Shown: piece by piece, positions 8,410-17,607 of the stretch
How positions within the stretch are numbered: the first letter of the stretch is position 1
How the letters are laid out: each line of letters begins with the position of its first letter
Assembly (NCBI GenBank): GCA_002369135.1
Contig: DFEY01000003.1
Coordinates: forward strand, 757,495-821,494
DNA from: Lachnospira sp. UBA3790
GTDB taxonomy: Bacteria; Bacillota; Clostridia; Lachnospirales; Lachnospiraceae
DNA: 64,000 nt
Reading direction: 5' to 3'
Position numbers and translations under genes: made by a program
The notes under the pieces: generated by a model
What the model was told of the DNA's origin: nothing
Database searches by the model: none
Seen by the model: the letters and a program-made list of their open reading frames with translations, nothing else

Positions 8410-9474
8410 ATGAGTTACAAGATTTTAATTATTAACCCTGGTTCTACTTCTACTAAGATTGGTGTTTACGAAGATGAGACTCAGCTTATGGAAGAGACAC
8501 TTCGTCACACTACAGAAGAGATTGCACAGTACGATACAATCTATGACCAGAAAGATTTCAGAAAGAATGTTATTTTAGATGTACTAAAAGAAAAAGACGT
8601 AGACCTAAACAGTATAGACGTTGTTGTTGGACGTGGCGGTCTACTTAAACCAATTCCAGGTGGTACTTATGCTACTACTCCTGAGTTATTAGAAGATCTT
8701 AAGATTGGTAAGCAAGGGCAGCACGCTTCTAACCTAGGCGGACTTCTTGCATATGATATTGCACAAGAGATTGATGTTCCATCATATATTGTTGACCCTG
8801 TTGTGGTAGATGAGCTACAAGATGTTGCTAGACTATCAGGTCATCCTTTGATGGACAGAGTTTCAATCTTCCACGCACTAAACCAGAAGGCTGTTGCAAA
8901 GAGATACGCAAAAGAAACTGGTAAGCCATACGATGAACTAAACTTGATTGTTGTTCACATGGGTGGTGGTGTTTCAGTAGGCGCCCACAAAAACGGACAG
9001 ATTATTGACGTTGCAAACGCACTAGATGGTGATGGTCCATTCTCACCAGAGAGATCAGGCGGACTTCCATCAGGACAACTTATGAAAGTTTGCTTCAGCG
9101 GTGACTACACTCAAGCAGAAGTTGGAAAGATGATAAACGGAAACGGTGGTTTCAATGCTTATCTTGGAACAAATGATATGCGTGAGGTTGTTGAGATGGC
9201 CAAAACAGACGAAAAAGCTGCTTTGGTAAGAGATGCATTCCACTATCAACTAGGAAAAGAAATCGGTTCTATGGCTGTAGTATTAGACGGTAAAGTAGAC
9301 CAAATCATCCTAACAGGTGGTATTGCTTATAACCAAATCACTTGTGATTACTTTAAAGATCACTGCGGATTTATCGCTCCTATCACTGTTTATCCAGGAG
9401 AAGACGAACTGCTTGCTCTAGCACAAGGTGCACTAAGAGTAATGAACGGCGAAGAGGAAGCTAAACAATACTAA
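8410..9474 (+). CDS. buk: Butyrate kinase
   Basis: A 354-residue cytosolic kinase of the acetate/butyrate kinase (ASKHA) family, transferring phosphate from butyryl phosphate to ADP. Visible motifs: ILIINPGSTSTKIG (phosphate-binding loop at the N-terminus), VVGRGGLLKPIPGGTY, VVHMGGGVSVGAH in the middle, and the C-terminal IILTGGIAYN adenosine motif. Start has a perfect AGGAGG site. Paired with ptb and followed by a strong terminator. This gives the organism the butyrate-kinase route; no butyryl-CoA:acetate CoA-transferase is visible in the window. Confidence 0.96.
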   Translation: MSYKILIINPGSTSTKIGVYEDETQLMEETLRHTTEEIAQYDTIYDQKDFRKNVILDVLKEKDVDLNSIDVVVGRGGLLKPIPGGTYATTPELLEDLKIGKQGQHASNLGGLLAYDIAQEIDVPSYIVDPVVVDELQDVARLSGHPLMDRVSIFHALNQKAVAKRYAKETGKPYDELNLIVVHMGGGVSVGAHKNGQIIDVANALDGDGPFSPERSGGLPSGQLMKVCFSGDYTQAEVGKMINGNGGFNAYLGTNDMREVVEMAKTDEKAALVRDAFHYQLGKEIGSMAVVLDGKVDQIILTGGIAYNQITCDYFKDHCGFIAPITVYPGEDELLALAQGALRVMNGEEEAKQY

Positions 9475-9490
9475 AGTAAAGTCTAAAAGC

Positions 9491-9527
9491 AAAAGGGAAA
9501 TGAATTAAATTCATTTCCCTTTTTTTG
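9491..9527 (+). terminator. Rho-independent terminator after buk
   Basis: A 14-bp stem (9491-9504 with 9510-9523), 5-nt loop TTAAA, then Ts. The A-rich 5' side means it could also stop transcripts coming the other way from the small membrane protein gene. Confidence 0.9.
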
Positions 9528-9547
9528 ATGTGTCATATTAATGTAGC

Positions 9548-9901
9548 TTACATTTCGATTCCAGCTGCTCTCTTATTTAATTCATTCTGAATTAAAGCAT
9601 ATGTAACAATACTTAATCCAACTACATTTAAAATGATATAAATAATTCCTGTATTGGCTTGCGCACCATTAAGTCTATCTATACGCTGCCCTTGTTTGTA
9701 AACCCAGAACCAACCATAAATACCACATGTAATAAGTGTTAGTAAGAATACTAAAGCTCCAGATGTATTATCTCCATCATTAGCCAAAGCATTCATGTCA
9801 TCAGCCATTACAATTAGCCAATATATCCCAAATAATCCACATGTAATTATAGTAAGGATTATATAAAGAGGAATACTTCTCTCTACTATTTGTCTATCCA
9901 T
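9548..9901 (-). CDS. DUF4234-like small membrane protein
   Basis: A 117-residue protein with three hydrophobic segments. The repeated signature TCGLFGIYWL near residue 20 and TCGIYGWFWVYKQG near 58 is characteristic of DUF4234 proteins; their function is unknown. I chose the ATG at 9899-9901: GGGAG lies 11 nt upstream, and a promoter at 9936-9964 puts the transcript start around 9929, too close to the longer ATG at 9922. Single gene, convergent with buk. Confidence 0.72.
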   Translation of the reverse strand: MDRQIVERSIPLYIILTIITCGLFGIYWLIVMADDMNALANDGDNTSGALVFLLTLITCGIYGWFWVYKQGQRIDRLNGAQANTGIIYIILNVVGLSIVTYALIQNELNKRAAGIEM

Positions 9902-9935
9902 GCTATGTCTCTCTCCCTTCATTTATTTGTACACC

Positions 9936-9964
9936 ATTATAATATAATTGGAGTAAACACACAA
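9936..9964 (-). promoter_or_regulatory. Promoter of the DUF4234-like gene
   Basis: On the minus strand TTGTGT (9959-9964), 17 nt and TATAAT (9936-9941). It begins immediately after the GH16 stop codon; no hairpin terminator for the GH16 gene is seen in the 67-bp gap. Confidence 0.65.
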
Positions 9965-9968
9965 CAAA

Positions 9969-12629
9969 CTATTTAATCTTAACCTTCTTAGGTTTTGACC
10001 ATTTTCCGAAATACATTACACTGTCAATCTTCTTAAATGCTCTTGCCCTTACAAAGATTTTCTTTAGTTTCTTAATCTTCTTTTTAGAAACTGTAAACTT
10101 CTTCTTGTTAGCCTTTATTGTCTTCTTAACTACTGCCTTCTTATTCTTCTTAGCATTTTTCTTAGACTTATAAGCTCTAACTTGATATCCGTCGGCTATC
10201 TTCACAGTCTTCTTCAAAGTAATCTTAATCTTCTTAGCAGATTTCTTTTTCACTGCTTTCTTAATAGTTACTTTGCTAACCTTAATCTGATTTATCAATT
10301 TAGAGTTGTCTTTATTTGTAGGCTTAACAGTTGGATTAACTGGCGCCTTTGTAGTTTCATCAGGCTTAACAGTAGGTTGATCAGTTGGCTTCTCTGTAGG
10401 TGCCTCTGTAGTAGGATCTACTGGTGCTCCTCCTTTACCAATCTTGTAATCTCCGTAAAGATTATCATCTACACCATCAGTCTTCATACCTGGGTTGTGA
10501 TCAGGTTGCTCATCATCATTAGCGCCCACCATTCTCTGGTATGCTCTAATGTAATCTACATAAAGGTCAGCTCCTGTGAAATCATCACTAGGTTTATTTC
10601 CACTATCAAATGTACCACCACATGCTAAGTTAATAATTGCGTAGAATCTCTGGTCAAATGGTGCATAACTGTTGCCCATATCTGAGTTAGATTTCCACTG
10701 TTCTTTTGTACATTTGAAGAATGCTAAACCATCACAGTAAACTTTAACATTGTCATTTTCCCAAACTACACTGTATACATGCCAATCTGTAGTGTCAGTC
10801 TTCTTCTTTCCATTAGCAGTGATGTCTAGCAAATCACTTGTATTTAAGTTGTCAGGCCAAGCTCCACCGTAGTGCATAGCACCAAATACTTTATTAGGAA
10901 CTCTACCTCTGCCTTCTGCTATATCAATCTCTCCTGAGTATGCCCAAGCACCATATAGGTTATCGTTTGGAAGCATCCATACTGCAGGCCAAATACCATT
11001 TCCACTAGGGAATTTTGCTCTCACATCCACACGTCCATACTTAACTGAAAAGTTGTTCTGTGTAGTAATCTTTCCAGATTGATACTCTGCTGTTCTACCA
11101 TTAGTGTGAGCAGTATCACTTTTTGCGTAGAATGTCTTTTTGTCCTTCTTCATATGAATGTTAAGGAAACCATCTTTTACAGAAATCGCATCTTTAGAAT
11201 AATATTCTAACTCCTGATTTCCCCAACCATATGTATCAATATTATTTTCTTCTAATAAATATCCTTCTATTACGTTCCACTTGCTTGTATCAAGCGAACT
11301 TCCGCTAAACTCGTCGTTCCAAATCATCTTATATCCATCAGGAACATATCCACTAGAATTGTCTCTATCATCTACAGTCAATTCTACTTTCATATCATCT
11401 GGTAAACTTGGCTGAACGCTAGAATTACCATTCAACTGATATGTAACATAGTTTCCATCAATAGCTCCACCTTTTTCACCGTTCTTTGGATAACCAATTC
11501 TTAGTTCATAGTTTTGTCTAAGTGGTTTAAACCAAAGTCCATATACGTGATCGACAAAGTATCCCCACTGATTGCTTAGAGATGCGCTGTTGTATCCACT
11601 TCCCTCATATACAAATCCACTAGAAGCAATATCATTTAGCGCAACCCAGTTGCCATCTACTTTTACTTCATAAGTGAATAAATCTATATCTGATTTTAAT
11701 GCTTCTGTTCCACCTATTTTTGGCAATGGGAAACCTAGTGCTCCCTCTGCATCTACACTATAGTTTGTTCCATCATAAGGCGTTAAGTTCCAATTATTTC
11801 TAACAGGTTTGTTGAAAGTAACTTCCATGTCTGCGTGAATAGATGAATCATTTTTCTTCTGTAGTCTAAGTGTAAATGAGTGGTCTATTCCCTGGAACCA
11901 GAATCCTCCAGAACCATCTGTATAAATGCCAAAGTTAGTATCCCAAATAAATCCTGATGCAGCGTTTCCTAAAAGTTTGACAAATCCTTTTCCGTCTTTG
12001 TTATCAACTAGTACATCCATATCATCTTTTACTTGGTCATATACAGCTGATCCGCCATTAAATGTCCATAAATGCCAATGTGTAGCCGAACCACCAGTAG
12101 AGTCTGCTGTCACAGAACCTTCTGAAGTAGATATGCTAGTAAGGCTAGTAGGTTGCAATACATTTAATGTCCATGTGTATTCCAAATTTACATTGTTTGT
12201 TTTGCCGTGGAATTTAATCTTTGTTGTTTCAGGTAACTTCATCCAAAGAATCCATCCACCTGCTGTGTCAGTCCACTGCTGCCATTCCCAGCCCCATGTA
12301 TCATTGAACTTGAAATAATCTACTTTATTAATATCTTTATACTCTCCGCCAGTAGTCTCTTGCATCGAAACTTGTAATTCCAAATCACTCTCATACTGTG
12401 CAAAAGAATCCTTTGTTAAAGCAGCTCCATTCATCTTTGGCATAACTGTACCAAAGCTAGTACCTGCCACACCCGTCTTAGTTTGTGTAGGACCATTTCC
12501 TCCATCATAATAATCCATTGAAGTGATGGCTGTAGCCGCTTTTGCTTTTGATGGCACAAAGATAAGACTAGTTACTACCAAAGCAATAGCTAGTGCAAAT
12601 GATAAAGTTCGTCTTGTTAGTTTTGTCAT
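9969..12629 (-). CDS. Secreted glycoside hydrolase family 16 beta-glucanase with lysine-rich C-terminus
   Basis: An 886-residue extracellular enzyme. Residues 1-32 are a signal peptide ending in AKA. Residues about 40-410 hold three related beta-type repeats of unknown role (each with a DGxxV..L..ASSGF-like core and an aromatic GGFWF-like strand), perhaps carbohydrate-binding. The GH16 domain covers about 431-700, with GEIDIAEG carrying nucleophile Glu567, Asp569 and acid/base Glu572 (ExDxxE, laminarinase-like spacing). A Thr/Pro linker (738-775) leads to a tail with 41 Lys in about 106 residues. Likely substrates are beta-1,3 or mixed-linkage glucans. Monocistronic, with GGAGG before the ATG. 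Confidence 0.92.
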   Translation of the reverse strand: MTKLTRRTLSFALAIALVVTSLIFVPSKAKAATAITSMDYYDGGNGPTQTKTGVAGTSFGTVMPKMNGAALTKDSFAQYESDLELQVSMQETTGGEYKDINKVDYFKFNDTWGWEWQQWTDTAGGWILWMKLPETTKIKFHGKTNNVNLEYTWTLNVLQPTSLTSISTSEGSVTADSTGGSATHWHLWTFNGGSAVYDQVKDDMDVLVDNKDGKGFVKLLGNAASGFIWDTNFGIYTDGSGGFWFQGIDHSFTLRLQKKNDSSIHADMEVTFNKPVRNNWNLTPYDGTNYSVDAEGALGFPLPKIGGTEALKSDIDLFTYEVKVDGNWVALNDIASSGFVYEGSGYNSASLSNQWGYFVDHVYGLWFKPLRQNYELRIGYPKNGEKGGAIDGNYVTYQLNGNSSVQPSLPDDMKVELTVDDRDNSSGYVPDGYKMIWNDEFSGSSLDTSKWNVIEGYLLEENNIDTYGWGNQELEYYSKDAISVKDGFLNIHMKKDKKTFYAKSDTAHTNGRTAEYQSGKITTQNNFSVKYGRVDVRAKFPSGNGIWPAVWMLPNDNLYGAWAYSGEIDIAEGRGRVPNKVFGAMHYGGAWPDNLNTSDLLDITANGKKKTDTTDWHVYSVVWENDNVKVYCDGLAFFKCTKEQWKSNSDMGNSYAPFDQRFYAIINLACGGTFDSGNKPSDDFTGADLYVDYIRAYQRMVGANDDEQPDHNPGMKTDGVDDNLYGDYKIGKGGAPVDPTTEAPTEKPTDQPTVKPDETTKAPVNPTVKPTNKDNSKLINQIKVSKVTIKKAVKKKSAKKIKITLKKTVKIADGYQVRAYKSKKNAKKNKKAVVKKTIKANKKKFTVSKKKIKKLKKIFVRARAFKKIDSVMYFGKWSKPKKVKIK

Positions 12630-12694
12630 AATAATATCCTCCGCTATTTAATTGTTACCGTTCCTTGTTTACTCTCGCAAACTTTTACCTTATA

Positions 12695-12712
12695 AGTGTA
12701 ACACTAAAGTGT
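12695..12712. promoter_or_regulatory. Overlapping AGTGT/ACACT palindromes upstream of the GH16 gene
   Basis: AGTGTAACACT (12695-12705) overlaps ACACTAAAGTGT (12701-12712), giving three alternating half-sites 66-83 bp before the start codon. This could be an operator for a sugar-responsive regulator. A TATAAG on the minus strand overlaps one end, but no -35 is clear. Confidence 0.4.
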
Positions 12713-12781
12713 GATTATGTGAGGTGGTTAAAATCTATAAAGTGTCCTTATTTATGCACTTTGGTAACATGATTATCACAC

Positions 12782-12810
12782 AAAAAAGGACTGCACTTTC
12801 GTGCAATCCT
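12782..12810 (-). terminator. Terminator of the butyrate operon (after etfA)
   Basis: On the minus strand AGGATTGCAC-GAAA-GTGCAGTCCT, a 10-bp stem with one G-T pair and a GNRA loop, followed by six Ts. It lies 28 nt after the etfA stop. Confidence 0.9.
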
Positions 12811-12837
12811 CTTTTATTTATAAAGCATTATGTATTT

Positions 12838-13893
12838 TTATTTGTTAGCGATAGCTGTTTTAATCTGCTCTGTAAGCATTGGTACTATCTTATTAAGATC
12901 TCCAACTACGCCGTAGTCTGCCACCTCGAAGATAGGAGCATCTGGATCTTTGTTGATAGCGATTATAATATCAGCTTCTTCCATACCTGCTACGTGCTGG
13001 ATAGCACCTGAGATACCGATAGCGAAGTAAACTTGTGGACGAACTGTTTTACCAGTCTGACCTACTTGAAGGTCTTTTGGCATCCAACCATTATCTACTA
13101 CAGCTCTTGAACATGAAACTGTTCCGCCAATAGCATCAGCTAAGTCCTGAAGAATGCTGAAGTTTTCTTGTGAACCAACCCCACGTCCGCCTGATACTAA
13201 GATCTTAGCGTCCATGATGTCTTCCACATCTGATACAGCCTTAACGATATCAAGAATCTCTACGAACTTATCATTCTTTTCAATAGTTGGGTTAAACTCA
13301 ACTACTTCTGCCTTCTTGCTATCATCTGGGTCGTTCTTCTGCATAACACCTGCACGTACTGTAGCCATCTGTGGACGGTTGTCAGGACATGCGATAGTAG
13401 CAATTGTGTTACCACCGAACGCTGGACGTGTCATAAGAAGTTGATTGTGCTTCTGCTCTTTGCCTGGAATAGCAACTAGTGGGAAGTCACCAATCTCTAA
13501 CTGTGTACAGTCAGCTGTAAGACCTGTAGCCACTCTAGCTGAAACTGTAGGACCTAAGTCACGACCGATAGCTGTAGCACCTACTAGCATAATCTCTGGT
13601 TTGTACTCTTCGATTACTGCTGTAAGAGCTTGAGCATATGGCTCTGTCATATATGTTTCAAGTGCAGGATCATCTACGACGATAACTCTATCTGCACCGT
13701 ATTTAGCCAAATCATCAGCTAAACCTTTTACATCTTTACCAAGAAGAACTGCAGTAACAGTTTTCTCTTCAAGATTCTCTGCTAGTCTTCCTGCCTCACC
13801 AAGCAACTCAAATGCGATAGGGCTAAGTTCGTTATCTACTTGCTGAGCGAAGACAAATACGCCTTTATAATCTTCTAAATTAATATTCTGCAT
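12838..13893 (-). CDS. etfA: Electron transfer flavoprotein alpha subunit
   Basis: A 351-residue FAD-binding subunit of the electron-transferring flavoprotein that works with butyryl-CoA dehydrogenase. The C-terminal FAD domain is clear: ILVSGGRGVG, then GGTVSCSRAVVDNGW, QVGQTGKTVRPQVYFAIGISGAIQH and INKDPDAPIF. In clostridial systems the EtfAB-Bcd complex bifurcates electrons from NADH to crotonyl-CoA and ferredoxin; that function is inferred from family and context. Last gene of the six-gene operon, 13 nt after etfB, with GGGAGGAG before the ATG. Confidence 0.97.
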   Translation of the reverse strand: MQNINLEDYKGVFVFAQQVDNELSPIAFELLGEAGRLAENLEEKTVTAVLLGKDVKGLADDLAKYGADRVIVVDDPALETYMTEPYAQALTAVIEEYKPEIMLVGATAIGRDLGPTVSARVATGLTADCTQLEIGDFPLVAIPGKEQKHNQLLMTRPAFGGNTIATIACPDNRPQMATVRAGVMQKNDPDDSKKAEVVEFNPTIEKNDKFVEILDIVKAVSDVEDIMDAKILVSGGRGVGSQENFSILQDLADAIGGTVSCSRAVVDNGWMPKDLQVGQTGKTVRPQVYFAIGISGAIQHVAGMEEADIIIAINKDPDAPIFEVADYGVVGDLNKIVPMLTEQIKTAIANK

Positions 13894-13906
13894 AACTTTC
13901 TCCTCC

Positions 13907-14692
13907 CTATATTACGTGCTTAGTTAAAAGCTTATCCATAATGTAGTCTACTGACTCATCTGGTGTATCTAGTTCTACTTTTTCTCCAGCGCCCTTACGA
14001 ACTTTATCAGATGCCTTAGCAATCTTTGTAGGAGAACCGTTAAGACCTAGGTCTCCGTCTTCTACATCAATAAGTTCTGCTCTAGAGTAAGTAGTAATTT
14101 CTTGTTCCATAGCGTCAAAGATTCCACCTGGTGTCATATATCTTGGCTCATTCAATTCTGAAAGAGCTGTGATTAGACATGGAGTCTTTGCCTTAATGCT
14201 GTGATATCTGTCTTCATACTGTCTCTGAACGATTACATCATCACCGTCAATCTTAATATCTTCTGCATATGAAATAACAGGAATATCTAAATGCTCTGCT
14301 ATCTGTGGTCCAACCTGAGCTGTATCACCGTCGATAGCCTGACGACCTGTAATGATAATATCGTAGTCAAGGTTTCTGATAGCACCAGCGATTGTAGTAG
14401 ATGTGGCCCAAGTATCAGCACCACCTAGTACTCTATCTGTTACTAACACACCCTTGTCAGCGCCCATAGCCAAAGCTTCACGTAGAACTTCAGCAGCTTT
14501 TGGAAGTCCCATTGTAAGAACTGTTACTTCCGCATCATACTCATCTTTTAATCTAAGTGCAGCCTCTAGTCCTGCCTTATCATCTGGATTCATGATAGCA
14601 AGCATTGCTGCTCTGTTTAGCGTACCATCAGGATTGAACTCAACGCCACCCTTTGTATCAGGTACTTGCTTAATACAAACTATAACTTTCAT
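13907..14692 (-). CDS. etfB: Electron transfer flavoprotein beta subunit
   Basis: A 261-residue partner of EtfA. Typical features: MKVIVCIKQVPDT start, NPDDKAGLEAALRLKD, VTVLTMGLPKAAEVLREALAMGADKGVLVTDR and the ITGRQAIDGDTAQVGPQIAEHL signature that binds the AMP or second flavin. The order bcd-etfB-etfA matches other butyrate operons. In the bifurcating complex the beta-subunit FAD would be the bifurcating site; the sequence alone does not prove bifurcation here. GAGGAAC-type ribosome site upstream. Confidence 0.97.
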   Translation of the reverse strand: MKVIVCIKQVPDTKGGVEFNPDGTLNRAAMLAIMNPDDKAGLEAALRLKDEYDAEVTVLTMGLPKAAEVLREALAMGADKGVLVTDRVLGGADTWATSTTIAGAIRNLDYDIIITGRQAIDGDTAQVGPQIAEHLDIPVISYAEDIKIDGDDVIVQRQYEDRYHSIKAKTPCLITALSELNEPRYMTPGGIFDAMEQEITTYSRAELIDVEDGDLGLNGSPTKIAKASDKVRKGAGEKVELDTPDESVDYIMDKLLTKHVI

Positions 14693-14705
14693 CTTGAGTT
14701 CCTCC

Positions 14706-15878
14706 TTACTTTAATAGATTTGCTGAGATTACCATTCTTTGAACTTCTGATGTTCCTTCGTAGATCTCTGTAATCTTAGCATCTCTCATCATACGCTCAA
14801 TATCGTATTCTCTAATGTAACCATAACCACCGTGTAACTGAACTGCCTTAGTTGTTACTTCCATAGCAACTTCTGCAGCACATAGTTTAGCCTGAGCAGC
14901 TTCTACTGAATATGATGTCTTACCATCTTTCTGGTATTCATCTTTCTTTAGCGCTGCCTTGTAAACTAATAACTTAGCACATTCAACCTTTGTAGCCATA
15001 TCAGCTAGCTGGAACTGTGTGTTCTGGAAAGCGCCGATAGCTCTACCGAACTGTTTTCTTTCCTTAACATACTCAACAGTTCTTTCTAGTGCACCTTCAG
15101 CAAGACCTAGAGCCTGTGCTGCGATACCAATACGTCCACCGTCAAGTGTGTGCATAGCAATCTTAAATCCTTGACCCTTTTTGCCTAGGATGTTTTCTTC
15201 TGGAATTCTGCAGTCTTCAAAGATTAGCTCGTATGTTGATGAACCTCTGATACCCATCTTCTTTTCTTTTGTACCAAATGTAAATCCTGGAGCATCTTTG
15301 TCTACGATAAATGCAGAAATTTCTTTCATCATTCTACCGCGCTTCTCAACTTTACCAGTAACAGCGATAACAATATAAACGTCAGCTTCCTTACCGTTTG
15401 TGATGAAACACTTAGAACCGTTAAGAACCCATTCGTGAGTCTCTTCGTCTAATACTGCCTTTGTCTGCTGTCCCTGTGCGTCTGTACCAGCACCTGGCTC
15501 AGTAAGACCAAAAGCACCAATCTTTTTACCTGATGCTAGATCTGGTAAATATTTCTTTTTCTGATCTTCAGTACCAAAGCTCATAATTGGATCTGCACAA
15601 AGTGATGTGTGCGCAGAAACGATAACGCCTGTAGTACCACAAACCTTTGACAACTCTTCTACGCACATAGCGTATGTAAGAATGTCACAACCCTGTCCGC
15701 CATATTCCTTAGGAATTGGAATTCCCATGAAACCGTACTTGGACATTTTTTCAACTGTCTCTTTTGGAAATCTTTCTTCTTCGTCGACTTCCTGAGCGAG
15801 ATCTCTTACTTCATTTTCAGCGAAGTCTCTGAATAGAGTCTGCGCCATTTTATGCTTTTCGCTCAAAGTAAAATCCAT
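14706..15878 (-). CDS. bcd: Butyryl-CoA dehydrogenase
   Basis: A 390-residue acyl-CoA dehydrogenase reducing crotonyl-CoA to butyryl-CoA with FAD and EtfAB. Seen: FGLTEPGAGTDA and the WVLNGSKCFITNG flavin-binding stretches, RKQFGRAIGAFQ, the LHGGYGYIREY motif, and catalytic Glu in EIYEGTSEVQ near the C-terminus. Length and layout match short-chain enzymes of clostridia. It follows hbd after a 57-bp gap that carries a weak terminator-like hairpin, so bcd-etfBA may be made in different amounts from the upstream genes. GGAGG site before the ATG. Confidence 0.97.
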   Translation of the reverse strand: MDFTLSEKHKMAQTLFRDFAENEVRDLAQEVDEEERFPKETVEKMSKYGFMGIPIPKEYGGQGCDILTYAMCVEELSKVCGTTGVIVSAHTSLCADPIMSFGTEDQKKKYLPDLASGKKIGAFGLTEPGAGTDAQGQQTKAVLDEETHEWVLNGSKCFITNGKEADVYIVIAVTGKVEKRGRMMKEISAFIVDKDAPGFTFGTKEKKMGIRGSSTYELIFEDCRIPEENILGKKGQGFKIAMHTLDGGRIGIAAQALGLAEGALERTVEYVKERKQFGRAIGAFQNTQFQLADMATKVECAKLLVYKAALKKDEYQKDGKTSYSVEAAQAKLCAAEVAMEVTTKAVQLHGGYGYIREYDIERMMRDAKITEIYEGTSEVQRMVISANLLK

Positions 15879-15912
15879 AATACTTTTCCTCCATAAATAC
15901 TTTATACTTTAT

Positions 15913-15933
15913 AAAAAACAACTTTAAGTCGTT
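15913..15933 (-). terminator. Weak terminator-like hairpin between hbd and bcd
   Basis: On the minus strand AACGAC-TTTAA-type loop-GTTGTT (one G-T pair) is followed by six Ts, directly after the hbd stop. A six-pair stem is weak, so read-through into bcd is expected. Confidence 0.45.
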
Positions 15934-15935
15934 AA

Positions 15936-16775
15936 TTATTTACTATAGTCGTAGAAACCTTTACCAGTTTTTCTACCTAGGTTTCCTTCTTCTACCATCT
16001 TCTTTAGAAGTGGTGCTGGTGCGTACTTATCATCACCAGTTTCTGTGTGAAGTACTTCCATAATTGCAAGACAAACGTCTAGTCCAATCAAATCACCCAA
16101 AGCCAAAGGTCCCATTGGATGTGAAGCACCAAGCTGCATAGCTGTGTCGATATCTTCAGCTGTAGCTGTGCCTGCTTCGAATACTCCAATACCTTCGTTA
16201 ATCATTGGGATAAGAATTCTATTTACAACGAAACCAGGAGCTTCCTTAACCTTTACAGGTGTCTTTCCGATTTCTTTAGAAATCTCGATAATCTTTTCTA
16301 CTAAGTCATCAGGTGTATTTTCACCAGCGATAACTTCTACTAACTTCATTCTGTCAGCTGGGTTGAAGAAGTGCATACCTACCATAGGTCTGTCTAATCC
16401 TTCACCAATCTTTGTGATTGAAAGAGATGATGTGTTTGATGCAAAGATGCAGTCAGCTGGAACGATGTCCATCAACTCTTTGAATGTTGTCTTTTTGATT
16501 TCCATATTCTCAGGTGCTACCTCGATAATAAGTTCAGCATCTGTACAGATATCTTTAAGACCTGTTGTGATTTTACCTAAAATCTCTTCACCTTTCTCAG
16601 CTGTAATCTTTTCTTTACCAACTAAGAAATTGATGTTCTTTTCAATCTTTGCTTTACCGCCATCAGCAAACTCCTGCTTGATGTCGCAAAGATAAACTTC
16701 ATAACCATCTGTCATTGCAAATGCCTGAGCAATACCTGAACCCATAACACCTGCGCCAATTACTCCTACTTTCAT
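15936..16775 (-). CDS. hbd: 3-hydroxybutyryl-CoA dehydrogenase
   Basis: A 279-residue NAD(P)-dependent enzyme reducing acetoacetyl-CoA to 3-hydroxybutyryl-CoA. The N-terminal GVIGAGVMGSGIAQAFA is the dinucleotide-binding loop; FASNTSSLSI, GMHFFNPADRMKLVEVI (catalytic His) and GFVVNRILIPMINEG follow; the C-terminus DLIGLDVCL..GRKTGKGFYDYSK is typical. The order thl-crt-hbd is conserved in butyrate formers. It lies 19 nt after crt with GGAGG upstream. Confidence 0.97.
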   Translation of the reverse strand: MKVGVIGAGVMGSGIAQAFAMTDGYEVYLCDIKQEFADGGKAKIEKNINFLVGKEKITAEKGEEILGKITTGLKDICTDAELIIEVAPENMEIKKTTFKELMDIVPADCIFASNTSSLSITKIGEGLDRPMVGMHFFNPADRMKLVEVIAGENTPDDLVEKIIEISKEIGKTPVKVKEAPGFVVNRILIPMINEGIGVFEAGTATAEDIDTAMQLGASHPMGPLALGDLIGLDVCLAIMEVLHTETGDDKYAPAPLLKKMVEEGNLGRKTGKGFYDYSK

Positions 16776-16794
16776 TTCATTTTCCTCCGTTTAA

Positions 16795-17586
16795 TTACTT
16801 GTTTTGGAAAGGAACTACTTTAAGTTTCTTTTCCTTATCTTTTTCTAGGAAGTTACCCATTCCCATCTTTTGATCTTCAGTCTCAAAACAACTTCCAAAT
16901 AGTTTCTCTTCAATAACGATTGCCTGATCCATATCTGCATCTAAACCATCGTTAATAGCCTTCTTACAAGCTCTAACAGCAATAGGTGCCTGCATAGCGA
17001 TACCACTTGCCATTTTCTTTGCAGCAGCCATAAGTTCTTCTTGTGGATAAACTGCATTTACAAGACCAATTCTGTAAGCTTCATCAGCCTTGATATTTCT
17101 GCCTGTGTAAATCATCTGCTTAGCCATTCCTGGACCAACTAGTCTAGCAAGTCTCTGTGTTCCACCGAAACCAGGTGTGATTCCTAGACCAACTTCTGGC
17201 TGACCAAAGATAGCATTCTCGGAACAGATTCTTATATCACAGCTCATTGAGATTTCGCATCCGCCACCCAATGCAAAACCATTGATAGCAGCGATTACTG
17301 GAATCTCAAGAGTTTCCAACTTTCTAAATACATCATTACCTTTTTTGCCGAAGGCTTCTCCCTCTGTCTTTGTAAGTGTAGACATTTCTCCGATATCAGC
17401 ACCTGCGACAAATGACTTGTCTCCTTCACCAGTTAGGATAAGTGCTCTTGTCTCGTTTGAATCTACACTATCAAGTACGTCGTTTAGTTCATCAAGCACC
17501 TGAGAGTTAAGAGCGTTCAAAGCCTGTGGACGATTAATTGTAATGATTCCAATATAATCTTCTTTTTCAAATTTAATGAATTCCAT
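16795..17586 (-). CDS. crt: 3-hydroxybutyryl-CoA dehydratase (crotonase)
   Basis: A 263-residue enoyl-CoA hydratase dehydrating 3-hydroxybutyryl-CoA to crotonyl-CoA. Oxyanion-hole and active-site stretches are visible: SFVAGADIGEM, NGFALGGGCEISMSCDIR (first Glu region), FGQPEVGLGITPGFGGTQRL (second Glu region). The start MEFIKFEKEDYIGIITINRPQALNALN is typical of crotonases. It follows thl after a 91-bp gap containing two hairpins, which could set its level relative to thiolase. Confidence 0.97.
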   Translation of the reverse strand: MEFIKFEKEDYIGIITINRPQALNALNSQVLDELNDVLDSVDSNETRALILTGEGDKSFVAGADIGEMSTLTKTEGEAFGKKGNDVFRKLETLEIPVIAAINGFALGGGCEISMSCDIRICSENAIFGQPEVGLGITPGFGGTQRLARLVGPGMAKQMIYTGRNIKADEAYRIGLVNAVYPQEELMAAAKKMASGIAMQAPIAVRACKKAINDGLDADMDQAIVIEEKLFGSCFETEDQKMGMGNFLEKDKEKKLKVVPFQNK

Positions 17587-17607
17587 TTCAATCTCCTCTT
17601 AATTTAT

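Noticed and set aside
10182..10628. Plus-strand open frame of about 148 codons inside the GH16 gene
   Set aside because: It is antisense to the lysine-codon-rich tail of a clear gene, has no ribosome site and a low-complexity Leu/Ser/Ile product.
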